Source: Acidimicrobiaceae bacterium (GTDB lineage: Bacteria > Actinomycetota > Acidimicrobiia > Acidimicrobiales > Bog-793). Taken from it: a DNA stretch of 43,278 nt. The notes under the pieces are model-generated. The model was given only the letters and a program-made list of their open reading frames with translations, did not search any database and was not told where the DNA came from. Positions 1 to 9,672 of the stretch are shown one piece after another (positions within the stretch are counted from its first letter, which is position 1; every line of letters begins with the position of its first letter). A program made the position numbers and the translations under genes. The DNA lies in assembly GCA_003159795.1 (NCBI GenBank), contig PLPK01000016.1, positions 9,279-52,556 of the forward strand, given 5' to 3'.

Positions 1-768
<768 letters not shown>

Positions 769-774
769 TCAGCC

Positions 775-1089
775 GTGGCGCAGCGGATCCGCATCCGGCT
801 CAAGGCCTACGACCACGAGGTGCTTGACCAGTCGACGAAGAAGATCGTCGAGACGGTCTTGCGCACCCAGGCGAAGGTGCGCGGCCCGATCCCGCTGCCG
901 ACCGAGCGCCACCGCTACACGGTCATCCGGTCGCCGCACAAGCACAAGGACAGCCGCGAGCACTTCGAGATGCGGATCCACAAGCGGCTCGTCGACATCG
1001 TCGAGCACAGCCCGAAGACCGTCGACTCGCTCCAGCGGCTGGACCTGCCCGCCGGGGTCGACATCGAGATCAAGATCCAGCAGGCCTAG
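775..1089 (+). CDS. rpsJ: 30S ribosomal protein S10
   Basis: S10 is a small-subunit head protein and also a transcription antitermination partner (NusE). The 104 residues match the usual length, and the family signature around [14 protein letters not shown] is present. The GTG start gives the normal N-terminus [15 protein letters not shown]. Only 6 bases separate it from the tuf stop and no Shine-Dalgarno sequence is visible, so translation is probably coupled to tuf. Unusually, the long gap lies after this gene (265 bases before rplC) rather than before it. Confidence 0.98.
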   Translation: MAQRIRIRLKAYDHEVLDQSTKKIVETVLRTQAKVRGPIPLPTERHRYTVIRSPHKHKDSREHFEMRIHKRLVDIVEHSPKTVDSLQRLDLPAGVDIEIKIQQA

Positions 1090-1100
1090 CGGGCAGCTGG

Positions 1101-1109
1101 TGATATGAT
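1101..1109 (+). promoter_or_regulatory. Extended -10 promoter for the rplC operon
   Basis: TGATATGAT is a TGN motif joined directly to TATGAT, which is 5 of 6 to the sigma-70 consensus. It lies in the rpsJ-rplC gap. No good -35 box was found 16-18 bases upstream, as is common with extended -10 promoters. Transcription would start near 1116. This is an inference from sequence. Confidence 0.55.
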
Positions 1110-1354
1110 TTTTTCCTCGCCGGGACGGTTCCCGGCGGGCTGCGAGGACGAAGTCCAAGCGTGCCCCGTCGCTTGCGCGTCGGGGGACCGCTCGGCATGA
1201 CTGTTAGCGCTCCGCTCGGTTAACGGGCGGAGCGCCCGCGTGAGAAGGGGTGGTGTCCGCCGCCCCGTCGAACCCGGTGGACGCGGTTCTCCCGCGGCCG
1301 GCGGGACCACAACGAGGCCCGGATCGCGGGCCGACACGGAGAAGCGACGAGACG
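1110..1354 (+). promoter_or_regulatory. Structured 5' leader before rplC
   Basis: This gene-free stretch can fold into several strong hairpins: 1118-1125 with 1130-1137 (8 bp, loop CGGT), 1207-1218 with 1224-1235 (12 bp with one GU pair, loop GTTAA), 1255-1261 with 1276-1282 (7 bp with one GU), 1290-1295 with 1301-1306 (6 bp), and 1316-1321 with 1327-1332 (6 bp, loop GATCG). A second pairing, 1224-1229 with 1233-1238, would exclude the 12-bp stem. There is no clear U-run. The position suggests a ribosomal protein binding leader or attenuator for the rplC operon, but the ligand is unknown and a GC-rich sequence makes chance stems likely. Confidence 0.5.
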
Positions 1355-1999
1355 ATGACACTGAGAGCGGTCGTCGGCGAGAAGGTCGGGATGACCCAGA
1401 TCTTCGACGCTGAGAACCGGGCGGTCCCCGTCACCGTCGTGAAGGTCGCGCCGCTGCGCGTCGTCCAGGTCAAGACGCCCGAACGGGAGGGCTACTCCGC
1501 CCTGCAGGTCACCTACGGCTTCCGGCGGGCGGGCGCGGTCAACAAGCCCGAGGCGGGGCACCTCGCCAAGGCCGGCGTCGACGCCGGGCGGCGGCTCGTC
1601 GAGCTGCGCGTCGACGACACCGAGGGCTACGCCGTCGGCCAGGAGATCGACCTCACGGTCCTTCAGGCTGGCGAGTTGGTCGACGTCACGGCGATCTCGA
1701 AGGGCAAGGGCTTCGCCGGCAGCATGAAGCGGCACCACTTCTCGGGCCAGGGCGCTGCCCACGGCAACCACAAGAAGCACCGCGCCCCCGGCTCCATCGG
1801 GGCCTGCGCGACCCCCTCCCGCGTCTTCAAGGGCACCCGGATGGCCGGGCGCATGGGAGCCGAGCGGGTGACGACCCTCAACCTCGAGGTCGTCGAGGCC
1901 GACGCCGAACGCGAGATCGTCCTCGTGAAAGGCGCCGTGCCCGGTCCCCGGGGCGGCCTCGTCGTGATCCGCAAGGCCTTGAAGGGCGGTGCGAAGTGA
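1355..1999 (+). CDS. rplC: 50S ribosomal protein L3
   Basis: L3 is an early 23S rRNA-binding protein near the peptidyl transferase centre. The protein has 214 residues, the usual length, with the signature GKGFAGSMKRHHFSGQ near residue 117. The ATG at 1355 gives MTLRAVVGEKVGMTQIF, the normal L3 N-terminus; the open frame extends back to 1250, but that part does not resemble L3. A weak GGAG lies 13 bases upstream. Its TGA overlaps the GTG of rplD (GTGA). It is the first gene after the structured leader, so it is probably the first gene of its own transcript. Confidence 0.97.
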   Translation: MTLRAVVGEKVGMTQIFDAENRAVPVTVVKVAPLRVVQVKTPEREGYSALQVTYGFRRAGAVNKPEAGHLAKAGVDAGRRLVELRVDDTEGYAVGQEIDLTVLQAGELVDVTAISKGKGFAGSMKRHHFSGQGAAHGNHKKHRAPGSIGACATPSRVFKGTRMAGRMGAERVTTLNLEVVEADAEREIVLVKGAVPGPRGGLVVIRKALKGGAK

Positions 2000-2775
2000 G
2001 CGTCGACACCGTCGCCCGCCGCCCCGCCGAGCGGCTCCTCGAGCCGGTGACCATCGACCGCACGACCGACGCCGGCGTCGTGCTCGGCGCGGTGACCCTC
2101 GATCCGAACTTCTTTGGCGTCGCCGCGAACGAGCCCCTCGTCCACCAGGTCGTCGTCGCCCAGCTCGCGGCGCGTCGCGCCGGGACCCAGAGCACGCGGA
2201 CCCGCGCCGAGGTGCGCGGGGGCTCCGCCAAGCCGTACCGCCAGAAGGGCACGGGTGGCGCCCGCCAGGGCTCGATCCGAGCACCGCACTACGCGGGCGG
2301 CGGCGTCGCCCTCGGACCCAAGCCCCGGGACTACTCGCAGCGCACGCCGCGCAAGATGATCCAGCAGGCCTACCGCTGCGCCCTTTCCGACCGTGCACAC
2401 TCCGGCGCGCTGCGGCTCATCGACCGCTGGACGATGGAGGTGCCCCGCACGAAAGACGCCCTCGCAGCTCTGCGCGCGCTCGAGTGCGCAGGGCGTGTCC
2501 TCGTCGTCATCGGGCGCGGGGACGAGGTCGTCGAGCGGTCGTTCCGCAACGTCCCGGAGATCGTGACGATGCCCGGTGACCAGGTGACGGCGTACGACCT
2601 GTTGGTGGCCGACGTCGTCGTGTACACGGACGACTCGCTGCCGGGCGAGGTGAGCGCCGCCCCGGCGACGCCCCCTGTGCCGGCGAAGGCCGGCCCCGCC
2701 AAGCCGGCGGCCAGGAAGGCGGTCGCCAAGCCGGCAGCCGCCGCGCCGGTGACCGATGAACGGGGTGAGAAGTGA
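1996..2775 (+). CDS. rplD: 50S ribosomal protein L4 with extended C-terminus
   Basis: L4 binds 23S rRNA and lines the exit tunnel; in Escherichia coli it also represses its own operon by binding the S10 leader. The loop motif KGTGGARQGS is at residues 84-93. The length of 259 exceeds the usual 200-220 because residues from about 216 form a Pro/Ala/Lys-rich tail with AKP repeats, which may be disordered. The GTG start overlaps the rplC stop as GTGA, and the end overlaps the rplW start in the same way. If L4 acts as a regulator here, the leader upstream of rplC would be the natural target; this is an inference. Confidence 0.96.
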   Translation: MSVDTVARRPAERLLEPVTIDRTTDAGVVLGAVTLDPNFFGVAANEPLVHQVVVAQLAARRAGTQSTRTRAEVRGGSAKPYRQKGTGGARQGSIRAPHYAGGGVALGPKPRDYSQRTPRKMIQQAYRCALSDRAHSGALRLIDRWTMEVPRTKDALAALRALECAGRVLVVIGRGDEVVERSFRNVPEIVTMPGDQVTAYDLLVADVVVYTDDSLPGEVSAAPATPPVPAKAGPAKPAARKAVAKPAAAAPVTDERGEK

Positions 2776-3062
2776 CGACGAACCGGACGGTGCTGCTGCG
2801 TCCGATCATCTCCGAGAAGTCCTACGGCCTCATGGAGCACGGCGCCTACGTCTTCGTTGTCGACCCCCGGGCTTCCAAGGCGGAGATCCGCGACGCCGTC
2901 GAGGAGATCTTCGCCGTCCACGTCGCCAGCGTGAACACGCTCAACCGCAAGGGCAAGCGCAAGCGGAGCCGCCGGGGCTCGACGTTCGGCCAGCGGCCTG
3001 ACACGAAGCGGGCGATCGTGCGCCTTGTCGGCGAGGACCGCATCGAAATGTTCGAGAGCTGA
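2772..3062 (+). CDS. rplW: 50S ribosomal protein L23
   Basis: L23 sits at the tunnel exit and docks trigger factor and the signal recognition particle. The 96 residues match the family length, with RPIISEKSY at the start and the basic loop [10 protein letters not shown] in the middle. The GTG start overlaps the rplD stop by four bases (GTGA), which points to coupled translation. Confidence 0.97.
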   Translation: MTTNRTVLLRPIISEKSYGLMEHGAYVFVVDPRASKAEIRDAVEEIFAVHVASVNTLNRKGKRKRSRRGSTFGQRPDTKRAIVRLVGEDRIEMFES

Positions 3063-3072
3063 GGGACGGGCC

Positions 3073-3909
3073 ATGGCAGTGCGCAAGCGCAAGCCGACGA
3101 GTGCCGGACGGCGCTTCCAGTCGGTCTCGGACTTCTCCGAGATCACGAAGGACCGGCCCGAGCGGACCCTCCTGGAGCCGCTGCCGTCGTCGGGAGGGCG
3201 CAACAGCTACGGGCGCATGACCTCCCGCCACCGCGGGGGCGGCCACAAGCGCCAGTACCGCGTCATCGACTTCTGGCGCGAGAAGGACGGCGTGCCGGCC
3301 CGGGTCGCCGCGATCGAGTACGACCCGAACCGCAACGCCCGTATCGCGCTGCTTCACTACGCCGACGGCGAGAAGCGCTACATCTTGGCCCCGCAGCGTG
3401 TCGCGGTTGGTGACATGTTGCAGTCCGGCCACGGCGCCGAGATCCGCCCGGGCAACGCGCTCCCGTTGCGCTACATCCCGGTCGGCTCCGTCGTCCACAA
3501 CGTCGAGCTCCGGCCCGGGGGCGGGGGCAAGCTCGCGCGCGGCGCCGGCATGAGCGTGCAGCTCGTTGCCAAGGAGGGGGCTCTCGCGACGTTGCGGCTG
3601 CCCTCCACCGAGATGCGCCGAGTGCGCATCGACTGCCGGGCGACGATCGGCGAGGTCGGCAACGCCGAGGCTGAGCTCATTTCGATCGGCAAGGCCGGGC
3701 GCAACCGCTGGCGCGGGGTGCGTCCGCAGTCCCGCGGTGTGGCGATGAACCCGGTCGACCATCCGCTAGGTGGTGGCGAGGGCAAGGCCTCCGGCGGACG
3801 CCACCCCGTCTCTCCCTGGGGGAAGCCCGAGGGGCGCACGCGCGCCCGTCATAAGACTTCGGATCAGCTCATCGTGCGCCGCCGACGCGGCCGCGGTGCG
3901 CGCCGTTGA
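3073..3909 (+). CDS. rplB: 50S ribosomal protein L2
   Basis: L2 joins the ribosomal subunits and is needed for peptidyl transferase activity. The 278 residues match the usual length. The C-terminal signature [12 protein letters not shown] starts at residue 227, and its conserved histidine is residue 230. The ATG at 3073 gives the normal N-terminus [16 protein letters not shown]; the frame is open upstream to 3025 but overlaps rplW and does not look like L2. It lies 10 bases after rplW. Confidence 0.98.
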   Translation: MAVRKRKPTSAGRRFQSVSDFSEITKDRPERTLLEPLPSSGGRNSYGRMTSRHRGGGHKRQYRVIDFWREKDGVPARVAAIEYDPNRNARIALLHYADGEKRYILAPQRVAVGDMLQSGHGAEIRPGNALPLRYIPVGSVVHNVELRPGGGGKLARGAGMSVQLVAKEGALATLRLPSTEMRRVRIDCRATIGEVGNAEAELISIGKAGRNRWRGVRPQSRGVAMNPVDHPLGGGEGKASGGRHPVSPWGKPEGRTRARHKTSDQLIVRRRRGRGARR

Positions 3910-3928
3910 GGAATCGAACGAGGACCGC

Positions 3929-4207
3929 ATGCCGCGCAGCCTGAAAAAGGGACCGTTCGTCGACGACCACCTGTTGCGGAAGGTCGACGACCTGAACGCG
4001 AAGAACGAGAAGCGCGTGATCAAGACCTGGTCGCGTCGTTCGACAATCATCCCGGACATGGTCGGCCACACGATCGCCGTGCACGACGGGCGCAAACACG
4101 TCCCCGTCTACGTCACCGAGGCGATGGTCGGCCACAAGCTCGGCGAGTTCGCGCCGACCCGGACCTTCCGCTTCCACGCCGGCCAGGAACGCCAGGCGAG
4201 GCGCTGA
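3929..4207 (+). CDS. rpsS: 30S ribosomal protein S19
   Basis: S19 is part of the small-subunit head next to S13. The 92 residues begin [15 protein letters not shown], the canonical start, so the ATG at 3929 is preferred over the open frame that begins inside rplB. The motif around [12 protein letters not shown] is present near the C-terminus. A GAGGA sequence lies upstream. The gene ends 2 bases before rplV. Confidence 0.97.
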   Translation: MPRSLKKGPFVDDHLLRKVDDLNAKNEKRVIKTWSRRSTIIPDMVGHTIAVHDGRKHVPVYVTEAMVGHKLGEFAPTRTFRFHAGQERQARR

Positions 4208-4209
4208 CG

Positions 4210-4938
4210 ATGACCGTCAAGACGAACGAGCGCCCCGGGACCCGCGCCGTGCTGCGGCACTCCAGGATGTCGGCCTCCAAGGCGCGCGAGGTGCTCGACC
4301 TTGTGCGGGGGCTCGACTACACGCGCGCCGTGGAACTGCTCGACCACACCGAACGCGGCGCGGCGCCGGTCGTCGCGAAGCTGCTCCGTTCGGCGGCTGC
4401 CAATGCCGAGCACAACGACGGGCAGTCCCCCGAGGAGCTCTACGTCGCGTCGTGCTACGCCGACGAGGGTGCGACCCTGCGCCGCTTCCGGCCACGGGCC
4501 CGCGGCCGGAGCACCCGGATCCGCAAGCGCACCTGCCACATCACGATCATCGTGGCGAGGATGCCCGAAGACCAGATCGCGCGTCTGAAGGCGCGTTCAG
4601 CGGCGCAGAACGCCGACCGTCGTGCCCGCCGGGTCGCCGGTGCCCGCCGGCGCGCCCGGGCCGACGAGGCCGTCGAGGAGACGACGGCACCCGAGGGGGC
4701 CGAAGCCGCCGAGATGGCAGAGGAGACCGCGCTGCCGGAGGCGCAGGCGAAGAAGGCCCCCGCCAAGAAGGCCCCCGCCAAGGCCGCCCCCGCCAAGAAG
4801 GCCCTCGCCAAGAAGGCCGCCCCCGCCAAGAAGGCCGCCCCCGCCAAGAAGGCTGCCGCGCCGGCCAAGGCGACGGGCGTGTTCGGGAGAATAGCGAAGA
4901 AGTCCACTCGTAAGCCGTCCGGGGAGGACAGGAGCTGA
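4210..4938 (+). CDS. rplV: 50S ribosomal protein L22 with long Ala/Lys-rich tail
   Basis: L22 lines the exit tunnel. Residues 1-117 form the normal core, with [19 protein letters not shown] near the start and CHITIIVA at its end. The family is usually 110-120 residues, but here a 125-residue tail follows: first a mixed charged stretch with Glu-rich residues 153-178, then about 40 residues of [11 protein letters not shown] repeats (180-220), then a short basic end. The repeats resemble histone H1-like tails and are probably disordered and RNA-binding (inference). The TGA overlaps the ATG of rpsC (TGATG). Confidence 0.96.
   Translation: MTVKTNERPGTRAVLRHSRMSASKAREVLDLVRGLDYTRAVELLDHTERGAAPVVAKLLRSAAANAEHNDGQSPEELYVASCYADEGATLRRFRPRARGRSTRIRKRTCHITIIVARMPEDQIARLKARSAAQNADRRARRVAGARRRARADEAVEETTAPEGAEAAEMAEETALPEAQAKKAPAKKAPAKAAPAKKALAKKAAPAKKAAPAKKAAAPAKATGVFGRIAKKSTRKPSGEDRS
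4747..4869 (+). repeat. Degenerate 15/18-base tandem repeats in rplV
   Basis: Units of AAGAAGGCCCCCGCC and AAGAAGGCCGCCCCCGCC recur with small changes and encode the [11 protein letters not shown] repeats of the L22 tail. They stay in frame. Near-identical codons suggest recent repeat expansion by slippage. Confidence 0.85.
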
Positions 4939-5915
4939 TGGGCCAGAAGGTCAACCCGTACGGGTTCCGTCTCGGCATCACGACCGATTGGAAGTCGCGT
5001 TGGTTCGAGGAGCGCGGCTACCAGAACGCCGTTGTCGAGGACTGGAAGATCCGGGACTATCTGATGACCCAGCTCGAATCGGCCGCTGTCAGCCGGATCG
5101 AGATCGAACGCACTCGCGACAGGCTGCGCGTCGACGTGCACACGGCGCGGCCGGGCATCGTGATCGGGCGCCGCGGCGCCGAGGCAGACCGGCTCCGCCG
5201 CCACCTCGGGCGGATGACGAAGAACGCCAACATCCAGCTCAACATCCAGGAGATCAAGCAGCCCGAGCTCGACGCGGCGCTGATCGCCCAGGGGATCGCC
5301 GACCAGCTGGTGCGGCGCATCAGCTTCCGGCGCGCGATGAAGCGGGCGATCCAGACCGTGCAGAAGGCCGGAGCCCAGGGTGTGCGCGTCCAGTGCTCGG
5401 GCAGGCTCGGCGGTTCGGAGATGTCGCGTAAGGAGTCCTACCGCGAGGGCCGCGTGCCGTTGCACACCCTGCGCGCCGACATCGACTTCGGTTTCCGCGA
5501 GGCCCGCACCGCGACCGGGCGCGTCGGCGTGAAGGTCTGGATCTACAAGGGTGACATCCTGCCGTACCGGACCGCTCCCGAGGACAAGATCGCCCGCGAG
5601 GCCGCGATGGCGGTTGGGGAGACCTCGGGCCAGGCCCGCCCGCGCCGGATCGTGACGGCCGGCGGAGGCCGGCGACGCCCGGAGCTCGGCGAGCGCCCCG
5701 CGCCGCCGGAGGACGCTCCCGTGCCCTCCCCCGCGGCCGAGACCGAGGAAGCCCCCGCCGGCGCGGCGGCGCCCGAAGCGACACCGGCGCCCGAAGCGAC
5801 GCCGCCTCCCGCCGACGACGCCCTCGAGAAGCTCCTCGCCGAGGAAGAGGAGATCGAGCGGCGCACCCGCGATGAGCACCACGAGACGCCGCACTTCCGC
5901 AAGGAGAACGACTGA
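4938..5915 (+). CDS. rpsC: 30S ribosomal protein S3 with acidic C-terminal extension
   Basis: S3 is in the small-subunit head and forms part of the mRNA entry helicase. The start [14 protein letters not shown] is canonical; the type II KH motif GIVIGRRG is at residues 73-80; the S3 C-terminal signature runs through [16 protein letters not shown]. The family is usually 210-280 residues, but this one has 325: from about 240 the protein is rich in Pro, Ala and Glu and ends with a run of glutamates (302-305) and a charged helix-like end. The acidic tail is next to the gene for the basic L22 tail. The start overlaps the rplV stop by one base. Confidence 0.97.
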   Translation: MGQKVNPYGFRLGITTDWKSRWFEERGYQNAVVEDWKIRDYLMTQLESAAVSRIEIERTRDRLRVDVHTARPGIVIGRRGAEADRLRRHLGRMTKNANIQLNIQEIKQPELDAALIAQGIADQLVRRISFRRAMKRAIQTVQKAGAQGVRVQCSGRLGGSEMSRKESYREGRVPLHTLRADIDFGFREARTATGRVGVKVWIYKGDILPYRTAPEDKIAREAAMAVGETSGQARPRRIVTAGGGRRRPELGERPAPPEDAPVPSPAAETEEAPAGAAAPEATPAPEATPPPADDALEKLLAEEEEIERRTRDEHHETPHFRKEND

Positions 5916-5917
5916 CG

Positions 5918-6358
5918 ATGCTGATGCCCAAGAAGGTGAAGCACCGTAAGCAGCACCGCGGCCGTCGCACGGGTCTCGCCAAGGGTGCCTACACGATCGA
6001 CTTCGGCGACTACGGGATCAAGGCCCTCGAGGCCGGCTGGATCACGGCGCGCCAGATCGAGGCGGCCCGTATCGCGATGACGCGTCATGTGCGCCGCGGC
6101 GGCAAGGTCTGGATCCGCGTCTTCCCGGACAAGCCCGTCACGCAGAAGCCGGCCGAGACACGGATGGGCTCGGGCAAGGGCAATCCCGAGCACTGGGTTG
6201 CCGTCGTGCGGCCCGGGAAGATCATGTTCGAGATCGCCGGCGTCGACGAGCAGCTGGCCCGCGAGGCGATGGAACGCGCGATCCAGAAGTTGCCCATCAA
6301 GGCCGAGGTCGTCATCCGTCCCGGGGTGCTGGCCGAGGCCGGGGGAGCGGCGAAATGA
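5918..6358 (+). CDS. rplP: 50S ribosomal protein L16
   Basis: L16 helps to shape the tRNA-binding A site of the large subunit. The 146 residues contain the signature around [14 protein letters not shown]. The ATG at 5918 gives [16 protein letters not shown], matching the usual MLxPKR start; a second ATG two codons later is less likely. It lies 2 bases after rpsC, and its stop overlaps the start of rpmC (ATGA). Confidence 0.97.
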   Translation: MLMPKKVKHRKQHRGRRTGLAKGAYTIDFGDYGIKALEAGWITARQIEAARIAMTRHVRRGGKVWIRVFPDKPVTQKPAETRMGSGKGNPEHWVAVVRPGKIMFEIAGVDEQLAREAMERAIQKLPIKAEVVIRPGVLAEAGGAAK

Positions 6359-6585
6359 CGAAACCGAAGGATCTGCGCGCGCTCTCCGAGCTCGACCGGG
6401 CCCAACGCCTCGTCGACGCCCGCAAGGAGCTGTTCAACCTGCGCTTCCAGCTGGCGACGGGCCGGCTCGACAACGTCAGCCGGATCACGTTCGTCCGCAA
6501 GGACATTGCCCGGCTGATGACGCTCGAGGGCGAGGACGCCGCGGCGGAGCGGCCGGTGGAGTCGACGAGGAGGACCCGTGGCTGA
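6355..6585 (+). CDS. rpmC: 50S ribosomal protein L29
   Basis: L29 is a small helical protein near the tunnel exit. The 76 residues have the family pattern [20 protein letters not shown] in the second helix, plus about 10 extra residues at the C-terminus. The ATG overlaps the rplP stop (ATGA). The end overlaps the rpsQ start by 8 bases in another frame, so the two are probably coupled. Confidence 0.95.
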   Translation: MTKPKDLRALSELDRAQRLVDARKELFNLRFQLATGRLDNVSRITFVRKDIARLMTLEGEDAAAERPVESTRRTRG

Positions 6586-6874
6586 CGAAACCGAAGTGAC
6601 GGTGCCGGCGCCCGGGACCCCGCGTCCGAGCCGTCGCAAGGAGCGCGAGGGCACCGTGATCTCGCACTCGACGGACAAGACGGCGGTCGTGTCGGTCGTC
6701 GAACGCGTCCGCCACCCGAAGTACAACAAGACGGTCCAGCGCTCGAAGCGGCTCTATGTGCACGACGAGGAGAACACCGCCGGCGTGGGCGACAAGGTGC
6801 GCGTCGCCGAGACGCGCCCGCTGTCGAAGCTGAAGCGCTGGCGGCTCGTCGAGATCCTGGAGCGTGCGCGGTGA
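6578..6874 (+). CDS. rpsQ: 30S ribosomal protein S17
   Basis: S17 binds 16S rRNA early in assembly. The core begins near residue 23 ([15 protein letters not shown]) and includes the signature [20 protein letters not shown]. The 98 residues are longer than the usual 80-90 because of a loosely structured N-terminal segment of about 20 residues. The GTG start at 6578 lies inside rpmC with an AGGAGG upstream; the stop overlaps rplN (GTGA). Confidence 0.95.
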   Translation: MADETEVTVPAPGTPRPSRRKEREGTVISHSTDKTAVVSVVERVRHPKYNKTVQRSKRLYVHDEENTAGVGDKVRVAETRPLSKLKRWRLVEILERAR

Positions 6875-7239
6875 TCCAACAGGAGTCGCGGCTGAAAGTC
6901 GCAGACAACTCTGGGGCGAAAGTGGTCCTCTGCATCAAGGTGCTCGGGGGCTCCCGCCGTCGGTACGCGTCCATCGGCGACGTCTTCATCGCGACGGTGA
7001 AGGACGCCGTCCCCGGCGCCGCGGTGAAGAAGGGCGAGGTCGTCCGCTGCGTCGTCGTGCGGACGAAGAAGGAGCGCCGTCGGCCCGACGGCAGCTACAT
7101 CAGGTTCGACGAGAACGCCGCGGTGCTCATCAACGAGCAGCAGCAGCCGAGGGGCACCCGCATCTTCGGCCCCGTTGGCCGTGAACTGCGCGACAAGCGG
7201 TTCATGCGGATCGTTTCTCTCGCACCGGAGGTGATCTAG
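6871..7239 (+). CDS. rplN: 50S ribosomal protein L14
   Basis: L14 lies at the subunit interface and helps form bridge B8. It has the standard length of 122 residues, beginning [17 protein letters not shown] and ending with [10 protein letters not shown]. The GTG start overlaps the rpsQ stop (GTGA). Its TAG is directly followed by the ATG of rplX with no bases between. Confidence 0.98.
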   Translation: MIQQESRLKVADNSGAKVVLCIKVLGGSRRRYASIGDVFIATVKDAVPGAAVKKGEVVRCVVVRTKKERRRPDGSYIRFDENAAVLINEQQQPRGTRIFGPVGRELRDKRFMRIVSLAPEVI

Positions 7240-7545
7240 ATGAAGATCCACAAGGGCGACGAGGTCCAGGTCCTCTCCGGCAAGCACCGGGGCAAGACGG
7301 GCGAGGTGATCCGCGCGATCCCCGAGCGGCGCCAGGTCGTCGTCTCCGGGGTCAACGTCTCGAAGCGTTCCCAGCGTGCCCAGCGGGCGACGCTGCAGGC
7401 CGGGATCATCGACAAGGACATGCCGCTGCCGGTCGCCGTCGTCGCGCTGATCTGCGCCAAGGACGGCCCGACGAGGGCCCGCTACGAGATCGACAAGGAC
7501 GGCACGAAGAACAGGGTCTGCGCGAAGTGCGGGGCTCGGCTGTGA
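7240..7545 (+). CDS. rplX: 50S ribosomal protein L24
   Basis: L24 starts assembly of the large subunit. The KOW motif spans about residues 3-22 ([20 protein letters not shown]). The C-terminus ends with a Cys-x-x-Cys pair (VCAKCGARL), as in several actinobacterial L24 proteins. The length of 101 is normal. It begins directly after rplN, and its stop overlaps a GTG used for rplE. Confidence 0.97.
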   Translation: MKIHKGDEVQVLSGKHRGKTGEVIRAIPERRQVVVSGVNVSKRSQRAQRATLQAGIIDKDMPLPVAVVALICAKDGPTRARYEIDKDGTKNRVCAKCGARL

Positions 7546-8114
7546 GCCCGGTGACGGCCGTGGCCGAGCGTCCCCGGCTGAAGGTCCGCTTCGAGAACGA
7601 GATCCGCGACCGGCTGAAGACGGAGCTCGGCCTCGCCAATGTCATGGAGGTGCCGCGGCTCACCAAGATCGTCATCAACATCGGCGTCGGCAAGGCGACC
7701 CAGCAACAGTCGCTGCTCGAGGGCGCCGTGCGCGACCTCGGCACGATCACCGGCCAGCGGGCGATCATCACCCGGGCGCGCAAGTCGATCTCGGCGTTCA
7801 AACTGCGCGAGGGGAACTCGATCGGCACGATGGTGACGCTGCGCGGCGACCGGATGTGGGAGTTCTTCGATCGCCTCATCAGCCTGGCGATCCCGCGGAT
7901 CCGGGACTTCCGGGGCTTGCCCCCGCGTTCGTTCGACGGGCACGGCAATTACACGCTCGGGGTCTCGGAGCAACTCATCTTCCCGGAGATCGACTACGAC
8001 AAGGTCGACGCGACCCGTGGGATGGACATCACGATCGTGACGACGGCCCGCACCGACGCCGAGGGGCGGGCGCTGCTCGACGCCTTCGGCTTCCCGTTCC
8101 GACGCGAAGGGTAA
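7542..8114 (+). CDS. rplE: 50S ribosomal protein L5
   Basis: L5 binds 5S rRNA and contacts the P-site tRNA. From the GTG at 7542 the protein has 190 residues and starts [17 protein letters not shown]; this start overlaps the rplX stop as GTGA, like its neighbours. Another GTG at 7527 would add five residues. Family motifs include [14 protein letters not shown], the RDFRGL region near the middle, and [11 protein letters not shown] near the C-terminus. Confidence 0.96.
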   Translation: MSPVTAVAERPRLKVRFENEIRDRLKTELGLANVMEVPRLTKIVINIGVGKATQQQSLLEGAVRDLGTITGQRAIITRARKSISAFKLREGNSIGTMVTLRGDRMWEFFDRLISLAIPRIRDFRGLPPRSFDGHGNYTLGVSEQLIFPEIDYDKVDATRGMDITIVTTARTDAEGRALLDAFGFPFRREG

Positions 8115-8124
8115 TAGGCGGATC

Positions 8125-8310
8125 ATGGCAAAGAAGGCACTCGTCGAGAAGCAGCAGCACAAGCCGAAGTTCAAGGTGCGCGGGTACACGCGCTGCCGCC
8201 GCTGCGGGCGGCCGCGGTCCGTCTACCGCCGCTTCGGGCTGTGCCGGATCTGCCTGCGAGAGCTCGTACATGCAGGAGAAGTGCCCGGTGTGACGAAGGC
8301 AAGCTGGTGA
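8125..8310 (+). CDS. rpsN: 30S ribosomal protein S14, short zinc-binding type
   Basis: S14 helps to build the small-subunit head. This is the 61-residue zinc form (type Z), with cysteines at 24, 27, 40 and 43 in a CxxC-x12-CxxC arrangement. It ends with the conserved [11 protein letters not shown]. The zinc-free form would be about 100 residues without these cysteines. It lies 10 bases after rplE. Confidence 0.97.
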   Translation: MAKKALVEKQQHKPKFKVRGYTRCRRCGRPRSVYRRFGLCRICLRELVHAGEVPGVTKASW

Positions 8311-8326
8311 CGGGAGGGCATCGCCG

Positions 8327-8731
8327 ATGACCATGACGGATCCCATCGCCGACATGCTGACCCGTGTCCGCAACGCCAACGTTGCGATGCACGACACCGT
8401 CCGCATGCCCGGTTCGAAGCTGAAGATGTCGCTCGCCTCGATCCTCGAGCGCGAGGGCTACATCGCGGGCTTCTCGACCACCGAGGACGAATCGCGTCCG
8501 GGGACGGTCCTCGAGATCCAGATGAAGTACACGAACAGCCGTGCCCGCGCGATCGCCGGCCTGAAGAGGGTCTCGACGCCGGGGCTGCGTGTCTACGCGC
8601 GTGCCGACCACCTGCCCCGGGTCCTCGGCGGCCTCGGCGTGGCGGTGCTCTCGACGAGCCAGGGTCTGCTCACGGACCGGGAGGCGCGCCAGCGCAGGGT
8701 CGGCGGCGAGGTGCTCTGTTATGTCTGGTGA
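8327..8731 (+). CDS. rpsH: 30S ribosomal protein S8
   Basis: S8 binds the central domain of 16S rRNA and, in Escherichia coli, represses the spc operon. The 134 residues begin [18 protein letters not shown] and end with the signature [17 protein letters not shown] sequence lies 9 bases before the ATG at 8327; a second ATG two codons later is possible. Confidence 0.97.
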   Translation: MTMTDPIADMLTRVRNANVAMHDTVRMPGSKLKMSLASILEREGYIAGFSTTEDESRPGTVLEIQMKYTNSRARAIAGLKRVSTPGLRVYARADHLPRVLGGLGVAVLSTSQGLLTDREARQRRVGGEVLCYVW

Positions 8732-8764
8732 GATGGCCGGCACGATGAATCCGGGGGTCCGCTG

Positions 8765-9307
8765 ATGTCGCGGGTCGGGAAGGTGCCGATCCAGGTGCCG
8801 GCGGGTGTCGAGGTGGCGATCTCCGACGACCGGATCGCCGTGCGCGGCCCGAAGGGCTCGCTCGAGCGGGTGATCCCGAGCAAGATCACGGTGCGCGAGG
8901 AGGGCCGCTCGACGCTCGTCGTCGAGCGGCCGAACGACGAGCGGATGAACCGGGCCTTGCACGGCCTGACCCGCACGCTGATCGCCAACATGATCGTCGG
9001 GGTCACCGAGGGGTACTTCAAGAACCTCGAGATCGTCGGCATCGGCTACCGGGCCGTCGCCAAGGGGCCCGAGCAGCTGGAGCTGGCGCTCGGCTTCTCG
9101 CACCCGGTCGTCATCGACGCGCCCGAGGGCATCACCTTCGAGGTCCCGGCCCCCACCCGGATCACCGTGCGCGGCATCGACAAGGAACGGGTCGGACAGG
9201 TCGCCGCCGACATCCGCAAGCTGCGCAAGCCCGAACCGTACAAGGGCAAGGGCGTGCGTTACGCGGGTGAGACGGTGCTGCACAAGGCCGGAAAGGCTGG
9301 GAAGTAG
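8765..9307 (+). CDS. rplF: 50S ribosomal protein L6
   Basis: L6 lies near the GTPase centre of the large subunit. It has 180 residues made of two repeated domains, starting [15 protein letters not shown] and ending with the family signature [25 protein letters not shown] sequence lies upstream of the ATG. The gene ends 2 bases before rplR. Confidence 0.98.
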   Translation: MSRVGKVPIQVPAGVEVAISDDRIAVRGPKGSLERVIPSKITVREEGRSTLVVERPNDERMNRALHGLTRTLIANMIVGVTEGYFKNLEIVGIGYRAVAKGPEQLELALGFSHPVVIDAPEGITFEVPAPTRITVRGIDKERVGQVAADIRKLRKPEPYKGKGVRYAGETVLHKAGKAGK

Positions 9308-9309
9308 CG

Positions 9310-9672
9310 ATGGCGGACACCGAGCGCGTCCACGTGCTGCGTCGTCGCCGCCACGAGCGGTTGCGCCGCAAGGTGGTGGGCACGGCCGAGCGGCCGCGCC
9401 TCGCCGTCTTCGGTTCGAACCGCCACATCGTTGCCCAGGTGATCGACGATGCCGCGGGGCGCACGATCGTCGCAGCCTCGACGATGGAGGCGAGCCTGCG
9501 TGCTCAACCGACCGGCAACGTCGCCGCTGCCGCCGAGGTCGGCCGGATCGTGGCCGAACGGGCGCGCGCGGCCGGTGTCGGCAAGGTCGTCTTCGACCGG
9601 GGCGGGTCCCGGTACCACGGTCGCGTCGCGGCACTCGCCGAGGCGGCCCGGCAGGCTGGATTGGAGTTCTAG
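9310..9672 (+). CDS. rplR: 50S ribosomal protein L18
   Basis: L18 brings 5S rRNA to the large subunit. The 120 residues contain the family core [19 protein letters not shown] and the C-terminal [22 protein letters not shown]. Its TAG is followed directly by the ATG of rpsE, so the two are probably translated together. Confidence 0.97.
   Translation: MADTERVHVLRRRRHERLRRKVVGTAERPRLAVFGSNRHIVAQVIDDAAGRTIVAASTMEASLRAQPTGNVAAAAEVGRIVAERARAAGVGKVVFDRGGSRYHGRVAALAEAARQAGLEF

Noticed and set aside
1250-1354. Longer start for rplC at GTG 1250
   Set aside because: The added 35 residues do not match L3 and cover the hairpin region; ATG 1355 gives the normal start.
4747-4869. CRISPR-like array
   Set aside because: The repeats are short, have no unique spacers, and code in frame for the L22 tail.
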